A DNA stretch of 64,000 nucleotides from NCBI GenBank assembly GCA_944990035.1, contig CALYLX010000138.1, forward strand, positions 203,974-267,973, read 5' to 3'. The notes below the pieces were generated by a model. The model saw only the letters and a program-made list of their open reading frames with translations. It did not search any database and was not told where the DNA came from. Origin of the DNA: Clitopilus passeckerianus. Taxonomy: Eukaryota > Basidiomycota > Agaricomycetes > Agaricales > Entolomataceae. Of the stretch, positions 47,929 through 60,400 are shown piece by piece (within the stretch, counting starts at the first letter, position 1; each line of letters starts with the position of its first letter). The position numbers and the translations under genes are program-made.

Positions 47929-50207
47929 ATGTCTTCCAGCTCCAGTCTCAAGAAGGAAGCATCCTTCGAGGAAACCATTGAAACCACGGGCAGGGATGTG
48001 GAAAAGGTCCCTGATTACACAGAAGAAGAGTACAAGCACATTCTGAAGAAGATTGACAAACAACTCCTTCCGTTTGTGTCGATTCTGTACCTTCTGTCGT
48101 TTTTGTGAGTGTTATGTGCATGTTGCAAGGTTTTCAATCTTTTACTAACGACGTCATCAGGGATCGAGCGAATATTGGTAACGCCAAGATCGCTGGCCTT
48201 GCAAAGGATCTCAATTTGCAGGGCTTACAATACAACGTCGTAAGTATCATGCTGGATTATTTGAGACACACTGCTGACAGTAATTGTGTTAGATTGCTGG
48301 TGTCTTTTTCGTACGTGAACACCATTTTTGCAGCTGAGACGGGGCTCAAATGTCCTCAGATCCCCTATGCATTTGCAGAGGTGCCATCGTGCGTAATTCT
48401 ACATCACCCTCCGATACGGATCTCTGATATTCTATGTAGGAACATCTGTTTGAAGCTTTTCAGGCCCTCAATCTGGATTCCATCCATCATGGTTGCATGG
48501 GGTAAGCAATACACTGTCAGAGCTCGTGTTCGTGTTTCTAACCTACAACCAGGTATCGTGATGACACTCATGAGTTTGACCCATACCTATGATGGGCTCA
48601 TTGTGTACGTTTCACCCGATTAATCTTTGCGCTTAGTACACCAGATTTACGAGATCGCCGCAGTTGCCGTATCTTCCTCGGTCTCACTGAAGCTGGTCTG
48701 TTCCCTGGTGTAAGTAATTTTCACCTCTCGAATATCGCACTAAATCCTGACTCGATTGCCCCAGATCACTTACTACCTCTCCCTCTGGTACCGCAAGCGT
48801 GATGTCGCGGTCCGTATCGCAATTTTCTTCTCGGCCGCAACACTTGCAGGTGCGGATCACAGAGTTATTTTGGTCTCATGATCACATTGCTGACCTCCTC
48901 GACTCGGCTCATTAGGCGCTTTCGGTGGTATCCTTGCGTGAGTTCCGGTCCTCGGTGCGGTTCATGGAGCTTGCCGCTGACATCTCACTAGCTTTGGCAT
49001 TGAGAAGATGGAAGGTATTGGTGGACTTCATGGCTGGCAATGGATTGTGAGCAGCACTCTCTCATACGAGTGAAGACATGTTCTAACTTGATTCATCAGT
49101 TCTGCCTTGAGGGAATCGCCACTGTTCTTGTCGCCGTCGTCTCTTACTTCTTCATGCACGACGTGAGTACATTTCAATTCTGCCAGCTTTCTTACATTTC
49201 TGAAGGGTTTGTTAGTATCCTGCAACTGCCAAGTTCCTGAACGAGCGCGAACGCGCAATTCGTCATCCACACTCTCCAGGAGGACACCCAGGGCCAATCC
49301 AGACACTTTGACAAGAAGTTCATTTGGCAAGCAGTCACCGATTACAAGACCTATGTGCAGATGGGCATCTACCTTGGTCTTTTGACGACTGTATACGCTA
49401 TCGCTCTCTTCATCCCCACCATCATTAATGAACTCGGTGAGCTTGTTCAAACATCATATACGACTTGAATCTGACGATTCCCGTGTTCCAGGCTACTCCT
49501 CCGCCAGGGCTCAGCTTTTGACTGTCCCCGTTTTCGTTGCTGGCTGTCTTACCACCGTTCTTTGTAAGTTCCAACCATCGTCAATCTATATGTCTGACTC
49601 AACGACCTCCAGTCGGTTGGCTATCAGACAGATACGTTATCCGTGGTCCCTTCGTTATTGGAAGCTGCCTCCTCTCATTGATTGGCTTCATTGTCTTGTA
49701 CACACAAACAACGCCCGGCGCATCCTACGTCGGAGCCATCCTCGCTGCTATGGGTGCTTATCCCACCATTGCCATTGATCTTGCTTGGGCTGGAAGCGCT
49801 GTTGGTGGAGACATCCAGAAGGGTGTCGTCCTCGCCATGGTTGTCGGTACCGGAAACTTGGGAGGTATCTGCTCTTCCTTCGTCTACATTACTCCTCCTC
49901 GCTTCCATATCGGCCATGGAACCATCATGGGCTGGCTAGGACTCTCGTAAGTGGCTCCCAGCATATTCCCCCGGACAGAGTTCTGATGAATTGCGTTTGT
50001 AGGATCGTTCTCAGTGTGTTTGCTATGTGGGACTACAACAGGTTGAACAAGAAGAATATTGCTATTTGCGAACGCGAGGGCGTTGACGACAGCCGGCGTC
50101 ATGAGTTCAGGGAGATGGGCAACAAGAGCCCTCTCTTCCGGTCAGTTCATCTCTCCCTTGGCGACTACAGCCCATCTGACTTGATTCTGAACAGCTACAC
50201 CATCTAA
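47929..50207 (+). CDS. MFS transporter, DAL5/anion:cation symporter type (one inserted base)
   Basis: This is a plasma-membrane permease of the family that includes allantoate, nicotinate and other carboxylate transporters. The cytoplasmic N-terminus ends TEEEYKHILKKIDKQLLP. The first membrane segment FVSILYLLSFL is followed by the family motif DRANIGNAKIAGLAKDLNL. Later segments include LGLTEAGLFPGITYYLSLWY, IFFSAATLAGAFGGILAFGI, GWQWIFCLEGIATVLVAVV and VYAIALFIPTIINELGYSS. GWLSDRYVIRGPFVIGSC and GNLGGICSSFVYI follow. The C-terminal tail is hydrophilic. About ten introns of roughly 50-60 nt interrupt the gene. At 49257-49258 the sequence appears to carry one extra A: LNERERA is in one frame and VIHTLQEDTQGQ in the next. 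The substrate is unknown. Confidence 0.88.
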
Positions 50208-50630
50208 GTCGGCAAAATGCACCTTGTGTGGACTGCTCCTTTAATAGTAATATATTACTACATCAACCTAGTAATAGTAGTATTTCTTTCATCATTTGTA
50301 CACATAGTAGAGACTGTCATCCCAATAAATTTCCTTTAAATTCTCATAGCAACTTGTCTAGTTTCGACCTGTGCTAGATTGTAGTTACCTCCACCAAAGA
50401 GTCCATGTCCGGGGTGCCTGGCGTTCTTCTACCTTGGACCTGTTGGGAGGAGGAATATAGCAAGCAATAGCTCCGAACGTCCTTGATTCACACATGGGCC
50501 CAAATCCGTTAGGAAACCGGAATTCCCTGCCGGCAATGCTTAGCAGTGCGTATGAATGTTGTAGATGCACATCGTGATAACTCACTCGGGCTGGAAATTC
50601 CCGGCTGCAGCTACGGAGTCTCCAGCTTCA
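50208..50630. other. intergenic, no gene recognised
   Basis: This holds the 3' flank of the transporter and of the next minus-strand gene. A minus-strand open frame at 50385-50585 could be an additional 3' exon of that gene, but I see no support for joining it. Confidence 0.4.
50245..50260. repeat. 16-bp perfect palindrome downstream of the transporter
   Basis: TAGTAATATATTACTA is its own reverse complement and sits about 40 bp after the stop codon. It may form a hairpin in the 3' UTR or simply reflect AT-rich sequence. Confidence 0.6.
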
Positions 50631-51933
50631 CTAGATGTGTGAATGGAGATGTGTATCCCGGTGCCACAACCGACGCTGAAGTGACGAACCCAAGGTCAGG
50701 TTTCCTGTGCCTCCTCCGAGATGGACGAGCAATGCGTACCAGGGAATCCAGTCCGTCCCGGTGCGAATCGAGCGGTGGTTGTGCCAGCACTCTGGGCATC
50801 GCACACCCAGGTCGTTTGATCCAGCAGTGACGGGGCTGAGGGTAGAGAAACCACAGATGCGAAGTTGGAATTTGCCTCTAGGCTCAGCCCGCAACATGCG
50901 CTGCATATCCACCGGGCCATCGATAGTCCTGCGCTCATCCCATTGCATAAGGGCAAGCTTGCGAAGGGCGATCGAGAGGATGCCAGGACGATCCTGATAT
51001 ATACCGAGTAAGACGTTCTTGAAAATCTATTGAAGGAAAAGACACAATGAAGAGGTATGTAGCTGAACGAGGGGTCCGATAACGTACTTGCTGATTCAAA
51101 CAAACGCTCTCCGGCAGAAAGAGCTGACTCCCGTACACGTCGAGTATCTCTATGTGGTGTTCAATAATCCTTGACGGTATCCCTTGGTTCCGCGAGTGAC
51201 GGGCGAGAGCTTTGAGGCTATACGAAGAGACGGTTGATCAGTAGACGCCGACTGCAGGAAGGAGAATAGGACCTCACATAATAGCATCGATTTCGTGCTT
51301 TGAGATTAGAAACTCAGCATGAAGCTTCGAAATCCGTTTGCTCTTGTTAACGAATGCCCAGGGAATCTTCTCTAACAGGACGAAGATTACTTGTCGCGTT
51401 CGGGATGCAGTGGTCATCGCTTTGATCTTGTCCTGACCCGCATTCAATCTCTGGATTATGTCCATTAGAGTGCTTCGACAGCGACAAACAGTAGTGACGA
51501 GCTTCAGGTCTTCCTCAGAGCCAGGTTCAAGCCAACCTTGCCCATTTTTGAGCAAGACCAACAGAGAGCGGAGAGTAGACCCAGATAGCTGGGCGAGCTG
51601 CTCTTGAAGCTCCCGGTGCACAGCGCTTCCTCCAGAAGTCTGGCGCAGAAGCTCCGTTAGCTTCAACGCCGTATCATGGAGGTTCTCCGTGACCTGCTCA
51701 AGGTCTGAGAAGCGTGACCTGATGAGGTCGAGAGGAGTGTTGGCCCGGGTAGAGCAGGAAAAGACAAGGGGTCTGTCACGGAATTGATCAAATTGAATGA
51801 ATATGCCAAGTATAGCGTAGAGAAACTACTAACCGACGACATTGACGGTGTAGTGATTTGTTACGAAGTCCCCTTGAACTTGCGTGAACTGGCCTCCATG
51901 GATGGTGACTTTTGTCGCGCTAGCGAATGACAT
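50631..51933 (-). CDS. basidiomycete hypothetical protein with GGxFTxVxGD N-terminus
   Basis: The start at 51933 gives MSFASATKVTIHGGQFTQVQ, continuing GDFVTNHYTVNVVG. This N-terminal signature is common in uncharacterised mushroom proteins, some of which carry NTPase or signalling modules. After an intron, a helical region follows (LIRSRFSDLEQVTENLHDTA, LKLTELLRQTSGGSAVHREL, LVTTVCRCRSTLMDIIQRL, ISKLHAEFLISKHEIDAIM). Then come NQGIPSRIIEHHIEILDVYG and a C-terminal part with RCPECWHNHRSIRTG. I infer four exons with short introns. No catalytic motif is visible, and the length of about 350 aa is short for the multidomain versions. The C-terminal boundary is uncertain. Confidence 0.55.
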
Positions 51934-53436
51934 GAGAACAGGTGCGAAATGGTGCAGAATAATCGTCAAATTTTGGATCCTCTAAATACTTTGCCTCCAT
52001 TTATAGCATTAATGTCCTTGAATACTACTTGAAAAGCTGTCAGTAAAGTCTCCGAAACTCCGCAAATAAAATACCAATAGCTGTGAAATCCTGCCCCACG
52101 GAGGACAGACTCGCGCCACCAAGATACTAGAGTCGAACCCTGCAAAACTCTTGCCACATGACGCGTCGTTTATGTAGGCGTTGAGATGAATTCAGCTAAA
52201 AGCACCAGAAATTCACAGGTGGAGAACACGGGGATCACAAACAGTGCACATTGCGCGCATTGCCACTGCCCTTTCGGGATTTGATAACTCAGGGAATAAG
52301 GTTTTGTCAGCGTCCCTGGCACGCAATGTGTTCGCTTGCTTTTCTGGCATGTGGGATGGTTCCTGCCATCGATGTCCAGAGCTTTTGTACTTGGGATGGG
52401 AAATGCGGAATGTTGCGTGTTGCTGCCCCTAACAGCGGAGCTGGTAATCCTCGGTGACAACCGTTTGTCCCTCCGAGCGTGTTCGAGATAACATTGTTCA
52501 AGGTTTGTTTTGAATAACCACAGCGTTACTCGCCAACAGGAAGTCTTGTTGATTAACTATGTAAGTCAAAGATGGGTCAGTATGTCAGATGATTTGAGTA
52601 TCCTTTGGTAGAGGCCCTTGCCGCCAGTGATCTACTATGGCCCCCGAAATTTGCCCGTCGGTTAGGTTTGAGATAGGGCGCCAGAGCACTGCCCTCCCGA
52701 AGCTGTCAGCAGGCGCCTACATCGGCGACCGCCGTGTCCCAAGGCCTCAAGCTACAGAATCCTGTATCAGGAATAACGATATTGAGTAAAATGCATGCAG
52801 ACTGAACTTTGAAAGCCAGCCACGGCAAGGGAAATACGGTCCGAATGTCCTGAATTCGAAATGACAGGAAACGTTCTATCTTCATCTGGTAAGTAAATGC
52901 GGGATCTCTGCAAGATGAATTTGAAAACAGACGGAAAAACGGAGTACATTACGACGGCGATCAGAGCGCTTCTCGAGGTCGCCGTGGCTAGCGAAGAGAT
53001 AAAGACGCGTCGTGTGAGGCGGCTTGCGTGCGGAGTGCTGAAAAGCAGAGCAATCAAGGTCACGACGGCCTCGGACTATAGAATGTTAGACACGCAAAGA
53101 TAAGCGATTTCAATAACAGATTAGGATGAGAACGAGAATGGTTAGGCACTGGCCTATAGAGAACAGTGCGACGAGTGCGGAATGCAGCTTGGCCTGAATT
53201 ACCTTCACTAGACATGCGCCATCTTGGTAAACGATAGTTAGCGGGAGCCTACGAGTGGCGGAATAATAAGCCTGCAGCGATCCGTGTGGTTCCAGGTCGA
53301 GGTCACGTTATTGTTCTTCATTTGTCCAGTAACTTTCGCGCCCTGCCCAGTCGCGTTTCCGTTTGACAACAAAGATAGCATTCGTACACAGCACGACAGT
53401 TGTTTGTACACTTTGAGTAGGTATCCGCGGGATATT
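51934..53436. other. 1.5 kb intergenic, no gene recognised
   Basis: Several open frames of 60-110 codons occur on both strands but none shows domain-like sequence or consistent splice sites. No terminal repeats or transposase motifs were seen. Confidence 0.5.
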
Positions 53437-54106
53437 TTACGCCTTCTTGACGTTGACAACGATTCCGTGGTTGAGTGCCCTACTGTACGGGCAAGCCTAG
53501 ACGCGTACAAAGGAGATTGGTTGAGCTTCCGGTCTTCTTTATTCGCGAAAGTAGAGGTATACCTCATGTCCAGCTTTCAACACGTCCTCCGGGACGTTCT
53601 CGACTTCGATATCCACCGCCAATCCGAAGCCACCAACTTCCTGGGCTTCTCCAATGTGGACATGGGTGCGGACGACAGCATCCTTGGCGCTTTCAGGTTT
53701 CCCTAATTTACGAGCGGACAGCTGAATTGCTCCAAGAAGACAGGCTGAAATACGTGCATCGGCGTTAAGACGAGTAACGAACAGGAAAGACTCGGAAACT
53801 CACAAGCATATCCCATAGCAAACAGCTGCTCAGGATTAGCACCCTTTCCAGTGCCCCTAGTTCCTTTGGCATAGCTAGGTCAAGCTCAAGCTTTCCGGAT
53901 TTTGTCTCGCCATTGCGACCTTCCCCTTGGCTGTCGCGTGGGCTGTGTACTGGTGGCGTCATGTCAAACTACCCTCAATCGCGTTAAACCGTAGCTGTCG
54001 TTACCTTAACGTCTTTGAGAGTAAGGAAATTCCTCCTTTGAACACCAGAGATGCGTGAAACGGGGACGAGACGGGGAACAGAGCGGGCTAAACGTGCGAC
54101 GTTCAT
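53437..54106 (-). CDS. mitochondrial organic hydroperoxide resistance protein (Ohr/OsmC), two frameshifts
   Basis: This is a thiol peroxidase of the Ohr subfamily. The start at 54106 encodes MNVARLARSVPRLVPVSRIS followed by RRNFLTLKDVK, a clear mitochondrial presequence. After an intron come YTAHATA, then KSGKLELDLAMPKELG, ANPEQLFAMGYA, and after another intron SCLLGAIQLSARKLGKPESA, VHIGEAQEVGGFGLAVDIEV and VLKAGHE. The last exon is ACPYSRALNHGIVVNVKKA. Both catalytic Cys are present (SCLLGA and ACPYS). Two single bases appear to be missing: at 53929-53930 (GG on the plus strand) and at 53854-53857 (CCCC on the plus strand), each shifting the frame by one. The gene is either decayed or, more likely, mis-sequenced. 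Confidence 0.8.
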
Positions 54107-54722
54107 GAGAGGCGGTCGAGTTGCAAGCCAAGCCCACCGATAACATGGCCCTACTTACCGGCTTACGTCATCAAGTGGCACTGCTCTGTTACAACTGTGA
54201 CATGGATCACACAAAGGAGCGACCACGACGCCCCATCTATGGACCCCAACTTCCAGTCGCGGTGTAAACGGGCGCAAGAAGAGACAACATCTCCAATAAA
54301 CACAACGAAAAGGCCCGGATAAACATCCCACATTGTACGAGACCCCACTCTTAGAGAGCAAGTATAATAATGTTGGGCCTCGGGAATCACATCATCAAAG
54401 AGACGCAAGACATGTCCGCCGACGAACTCATGCTCCACGAGGAGGCCATGTGTACTGATGATGCACTTCTAATCTTCTGCAGCAGGAGCTTTCTGGTATC
54501 TCTATGAATTTCCGTCCCTCCATAGTTGTTCTGTAACGATCATGGGAGGGCAAGTCGTTTTGGACTGGTTCTGGAGGCATCGACTGGATTACAGTGGAGA
54601 CCAAAAAGTCGGAATCAAAGATTGGCAACTACCCTCGCCGGCGAGCAGGGACTTCTATTCCCTTTCCAGCCTCCTTGGCCATCGTCACCGCGTTCAAGCG
54701 AAAATTTCCAGATGTCTGAGTA
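54107..54722. other. divergent intergenic region, no gene recognised
   Basis: About 600 bp between the Ohr start and the first kinase-like sequence. The left part should contain the Ohr promoter. The start of the kinase gene may extend into this region. Confidence 0.4.
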
Positions 54723-56507
54723 ATTGGGTATCAAAGACATAGCATTTTGGGAGACAAAGAGATGTTTGCTAACGTCGAATCCAACCCGAGAATCAAATCA
54801 AGCATTTTCTAACATATCGTCTCAATTAGGCCTCCCGACGGCCAACTTTGCTCGTGGTCAGACGTCGAAACCCGGGGAGCTGGCAAAAGACTGGAAACTT
54901 ATAATCGCCCAAGCAGCTTCATATGCCCGATGCATCTTTGCCTCAGCTGACAATCGCTACTTGTTCCAGCCTTCACCCTCCATTACCAAACCTCGCATTT
55001 CCGCCTTGCAGTATTTCACCGAGGAGGCCTGTTGGCTTCGAAGGCCATGAAGTTGGCAAAGTACGAGGGCTTTTATTCTTTCGTCTCGACAATCGTTGGC
55101 ATATTGAGTTGGACCAGCTCGCCCAGGCAGGATACCAAACGGGACAAAGTCATTCTCATTTCAAATTTAACAACCACCTATATCACATCAAGCATGTCTG
55201 TCGTCGCAACACAATCCGTGGACGTGGTACTCGCGTCTTTCTACTCTCTCTTGAGCCGGATAATATATGTCAAGAAGGGAATGTCAAGCAGCCATTTGCC
55301 TCAGAATCAACAGCTCTACGACTAAACGATTTAGACCTCTTTCTAGGCCATCACCCGAAATACCCAATGAAAACATACAGCTTCCCATCGATTCACTCCC
55401 ACGCCGTTTCATTCTCAAATGTTCTCACCCGCCAGTCTATCTAGACAAGGAGGAAGACATTTTCGCTTCTGTGAAAAGTACGTTGGGATCGTCCATATTA
55501 TATGTGGCTACGACGCAGACCAAATCAAACTGCCCGAGGACATTGCTCCCTGGAACTTGGATAGCATTCCACCTCCGACTTGCATCGAATGCCGCCTGCA
55601 TCGCCATATCCTCATCCGGGATATTGGCGAGCCCTTGTCGTCTGCGCGAGGGCCAAAACCCTTGCACTTGCCCTAGTACATGCAATGATTGGTAACGTCT
55701 TACGCACTGGCACTGTTTACTTCACAAGAATTCAATACCTCTAGGCATTGCGCTCTTTTACGAAGGAAATTATCTGCATCGGGACATCAGCAGCCGCAAC
55801 ATCCTCTTGCTCTCGGCTGAAGAGCAACGCCTAGTTCCACCTCTGTGAGTCGTCCAATTTATACCTGACTCCGCCTAATGTATTGACATGTGGATATGTT
55901 AGTCTAAGTGGAATTGTTCCCAGTGGACACTGTATTGCTGTGCTCATTGATGGTGATGCTGCAAAGAGGTGGGGGGACAGTGCAGAGGCATCCTCTCATT
56001 TCAGTGTGTCATCCCTGTGTCCAAGCAATGCAACTTTTTGAACTTCGTCCTGGACAGGGCACGAAACCTTTGTCTCTCGACGTGTTTCTGACGGATGGCG
56101 TAACAATCAAGGTATCATCCACACTAGATGATCTTGAATCCTTTTTCTGGGTTCTGCTATACACAGTATTGTCTCAAATCCCTCCTTTCAAAAGAACTGA
56201 AGTGGAGCAGCTATGGTGGATGTGGTTTACCCATGATTCCCTTGCTGAGGTTGACAGTGGAAAAACATCAATTGTGAATCGTATGCGTAAGACCAACTGG
56301 AACACAGGCCTCTCAAAATACTGGCAAGTATTCAATGGTCTGTTATCTGATTGGAGAGAGCTGTTGGTGCGTGGTCAAGAGCAACTGGAGGAGATGGAAC
56401 AATTGGATTTAGAAGCGGTGAAAGACTTATCAAAGGAAGTCTATATCGACTTTGTCAAGGCCGAGTTTAAGCACATAGATGGTCTCCCAGATGACTGGCC
56501 TGCCTGA
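54723..56507 (+). pseudogene. FunK1-type fungal protein kinase, disrupted
   Basis: Segments typical of the mushroom-expanded FunK1 kinases occur in order but in different frames. They are LAKDWKLIIAQAASYARCIF, EGFYSFVSTIVGILSW, AGYQTGQSHSHFKFNNHLYH, VCRRNTIRGRGTRVFLLS and GIVHIICGYDADQIKLPEDI. CIECRLHRHILIRDIGEPLS, the HRD-type catalytic loop ALFYEGNYLHRDISSRNILL, the metal-binding VLIDGDAAKRWGD, and TLDDLESFFWVLLYTVLSQI follow. The catalytic Asp and the second Asp are both kept. At least two frame changes are not explained by introns: near 55120-55122 (a CCC run, one base short) and near 56010 after SSHF. The gene may be decaying or affected by the indel errors seen elsewhere. The start is not resolved. 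Confidence 0.6.
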
Positions 56508-57421
56508 GAGTAGCGATAGCACCCTTATAGGTTGGACGTTGCAAAGTAATAACTTGATACGGTTTCTCCAAGACCTTGAGTCGAGTTGGATGATACATCT
56601 GAGCCCAGTACACGACAAAATGATCAATTAATGCAATATCACAGATAGAGTATTCAAACACGATACAGTTTTAGGGGGACTGTGTGCAAATCAAAAGTCA
56701 CAGGTATTGATGTAGCCAGGCTATAACATGGTTACGTCGTCCGGATTACTGGCCTTTTTTACAACCTCGGGCTGCGAATCAGTGGGTGCAGTAAATTAGC
56801 ATTACGTTGTTTAGAGTAATTTCCTATAAATGCTCGCTCCCGACCGGATGTTTCGGATTTTCACCTGCAGTGTTGCTATACCACGATTCACATTAGGGCT
56901 ACGTTGGATACATTAGCACATTGTATATTAAATAGTCCAACTTTAGCCCGATTCTTCAACCTCACCTTTTCTTTCGCCAAGTCGAATAGCCAAGGCAGTC
57001 AAACCTCCCAGAATGCGATAGCTCGAGCAGAAAGCAGCCATTTGAACTTCAATTGTCCACTATTATACCAAGAAATCAAAATGAGAGAGGTGAGAAGTAA
57101 GACCAAGGATAAAACGGGTGATTATAGACATCAGTCAATCTAAGCAGGAGTAGGCTACCACGGTATTGTACACGAACATAAATAGTGGACTTGCACTTCA
57201 CTCCGGCGTGAAAAATGGAAAATGAAGAATCGGAGCCGAGGCAATGTTCTTGGGAGCAAGGTTGAGGGAGTACAGGGCAAGTGCAGGGAGAAAAGGAAAG
57301 TAAGGCAGTCTCGAAGGAAGCATAAGAAGGAAGGACGATGGTGGAGAAGAAGTCGAATGGTAAGGGCTTTATAGTCGAATGGTAAGGGGGTTTTATTATG
57401 ATCAGTGTCAACAATGGCCGT
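56508..57421. other. intergenic, no gene recognised
   Basis: This is the convergent 3' region between the kinase and the HeLo gene. It contains a 16-bp direct repeat at 57351-57366 and 57373-57388. Confidence 0.5.
57351..57388. repeat. 16-bp direct repeat
   Basis: AGTCGAATGGTAAGGG occurs at 57351-57366 and again at 57373-57388, about 40 bp downstream of the HeLo gene stop codon. It is probably a small local duplication. Confidence 0.7.
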
Positions 57422-60400
57422 TCATGACACCCAAATAAGCACATTGACTCCTAAACCCTGGTTGCTGGCAATATTATAGGCACAAACAAAACAAGGCCCT
57501 GGAGCGCGCCTGATGACAGCGTTTTTGCCTCTCTCAGAGCACCATGCTCTCGCCAGTGCCTCCGCACCCTTGCCTGTCGCGTTGATAACCAACACGCAAT
57601 TGTCAATCTCCTCTGTCGATGCATCCTTCAGGTCCTCGACATTCCAGACATGCCTTTGGAATTTCCGGAGCTCCCTCATATGCACCGGATGTCCTTGAGC
57701 ACCACCCTCGCAGACTGGCGGGGTGACGAAGACTGGGTTAGCGTAGAGTGTGTAAGTGACAGCCGCCTCATTGTCGACCTTGAATGTGATGCTGGCCCTG
57801 TATTCGGTTTCCTGTTCGATTTCCTCCTTCGACATTTTGCTGCTCTTCGCAGCGAATTTCGCATCGAGTGCAAGTGCCTTGACTCGAATGCTTGTCACGG
57901 TACATGTTGTCATCTGGCGCACTGGGGGCTCCGGATACGTCCAGCGGGACTCATCCTTCTTGATCTCCGCCATTCACTGATGCACGTCTTCACCGTCTTT
58001 GAGGCGAACAGTTTCCTCGCCATCATCAGGACGGGACCCAATGTATATGGTACGATCGCCATCGTGTTTGAGGGGCGCGACTCGACGCGCTTTGAGCCGG
58101 ATGTACTTGCTTTTTGGTCCTTCGATCGGTGGGCAAGGCCCAATCCACCCAGAGACCGACTTGACCCCGGGAAGACAACCCAGGACCCGACCTAACACCG
58201 TACGAGTTCGCCAATAACTCCGTTGCGGCAGAGAGAGCCCGTTCTCAAAATAATAGCCGACGCCGAGAGTGTCGCTGAGAGATGGGGTGCATAGGACAAG
58301 AGCGGCCATGATCTTGAAGGCGGCAAACTTGCCTGGGAGGACCACGCCAAATAACCAGTCCCACATATCCGGCTTCACCACTGAACCACTGCGAAGGTTA
58401 CTGTAGACATCCTCCGCATAGTCGCGGGTCTCGTTCATGAATGGCCACTTCATGATTTCGGCAAATTGGAGGAGACCCTCCACTTGCATTTCGTGGACGC
58501 GGGAGTGAATTTCTAAATTCCTGCCTTCCATGTCGAAAGAATCATGCCAGGGATTCGATTCCTCGCCCTTCGCCTTTCCCTTGTCTTCTTCCCGGGAGTT
58601 TGATCCTACCCCTTCTGTCTTTGCCTCATCCTCTCCCTCGCTCTTTCTGGCCCCTTCATTTGCCCTCCTTTCCCTTCTCTTCCCGTTTCTCATCTGGATC
58701 CTTTTCAACATCCGCAAGTACGAGGTCAACGTTGCGAATCCAAAGGTCGGAGACGATCAGTTTTCCCAGGACATCCATCGTAAAGCCGGAGATCGAGGCG
58801 TCAGGAAAATGCTCGAGCCTTCGAGCCAACTCCTTCCCGACTATAACCTGCCATGAAAAATTCCATAAACCCAAACTCTGTTCTGCCCACCCATTGCAAT
58901 CAACGCGATGCTAGATGTGCTGACGAAATCGACGAAGGCATCTCGGCGATGTAATAAGCTGTACAGGTCCGAGAGCGGCCCTCCAAATCTATCGTATTCC
59001 TGCCAGTTTGTAGAGTACCTAGAAAAGAGTGGATTGTATTGAATCTACAACTGGCTGCTGGCAGAATGGAGACAACATACGGTTTGATGCCAGTGAACTC
59101 ACGCAGATCTTCCTAGTCTTGTTCGCGATTCCATCCAAGCCTACCTGGCCCTCTTTGCAGCTCGTGAAGTCGGCGCAACAATTTCTTTGCTGGGAGGTTA
59201 GGGATAGTTGCATAGCTGACAAGTATCGTCTCATCGTGGTATTTCCCAAATATTCTCTGATGATCCCAACACTCCATGCCAAACCCTTCCACTGTAACCG
59301 TGCCGGGATTGACATTCTCGTACTTGGGATCACTCTCGATGTCGAGAAAAGTGTAATCTTCATCAGTGGGCGGACTGTATCTGTCGCGCTCCCGCTTTTT
59401 GATAAACCGCTTTCAATGGTAGATCTCTGGACAGAGCACGTCAGCATGAACGACATGGTCAGAAGTCTGAACAATTACCAAGAGCGTCGTGTGGCATTTT
59501 AACGAATCCCTTGTATCGCTCGGTCCAAAAATCACTCTCCAGGTTCTTCCCTTCCCAATGGACCGAAGCACTGCAGTATGACGACCAGTCTCGTTGGTGC
59601 ACCCGACAGGTGAGTGCCCCCGAAGATTTGCTCTCTGCCCAGAGTTCCATCTCCTGCAAAGCCTTCTCCAACTCCGACATTTCGGGGTCATCGACATCTG
59701 GGGCAGGCTGTTCGCATTTGGTTATGTCAATACTTGGGGCTGCGGCAAGGTGGGACCTTCGTTGGGTTTTTCCGTGTCTCCCGACACGCTAGACGCTGCA
59801 GTGGATTTGAGGTCTGCGAGTCGAACACTTGCACTATCGGAGATGTCATTGTAGTCATGCGCGGATGCTTCATGCAGCAGCTGCAGAGCGAATCTCGTCA
59901 CTCGCCACGATGTCCTCCCGAAGCGTATCCCTCGTCCGAGGTAGAACATCAGGGAAGAGGCTGACGAGACTGTCGTTGAAACCTTTGATCTCAGAAATCA
60001 GGCTGATAAACTTTGCCTTGTCGCTAATAGCCCAGACTGTCTTCTTTCGGAACGATATGAACTCCTTGTAGTCCTTTGCCGATTTCTGCAAGCTTGAGTA
60101 GGCGTGCTTGAAAACAGCTCCAAAGAGGAACTGAGCGCTATCTGTCGATATCAAGGCAGACGCTTGGTCGGTTGTTGGCAACGGACCCGCCATCTTGACC
60201 AGTTCCGCTGGCCGCAGATAAGGCCTTTAAACCATATTTCTTCTGAAGCGCGCCAGTGTCCTCGAAGACTCGCTGAACGCATCCCAGCAGGCGCATTACC
60301 GTGGCTCTAATTTCTGGCCGATTGAGTCTAGGATCAATGAGAAGGTCGGGATCTGGCTGGCCACGCTGTACTTTTGCCAACCCAACAGCTTCTCCCCACA

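Noticed and set aside
52170..53103. Short open frames on both strands between 52.1 and 53.1 kb
   Set aside because: None shows a family motif or supports splicing into a longer protein.
53437..54106. Calling the Ohr gene a pseudogene
   Set aside because: Both catalytic Cys, the presequence, the splice sites and the C-terminus are intact, and the two breaks match the window-wide homopolymer pattern.
56508..57421. Transposon remnant in the AT-rich gap
   Set aside because: Only one short direct repeat is present; no terminal inverted repeats, transposase or reverse-transcriptase motifs were seen.
57974..57976. Selenocysteine or programmed readthrough at TGA in the HeLo locus
   Set aside because: Fungi of this group are generally not known to insert selenocysteine and I see no supporting stem-loop; base error, mutation or a gene boundary is more likely.
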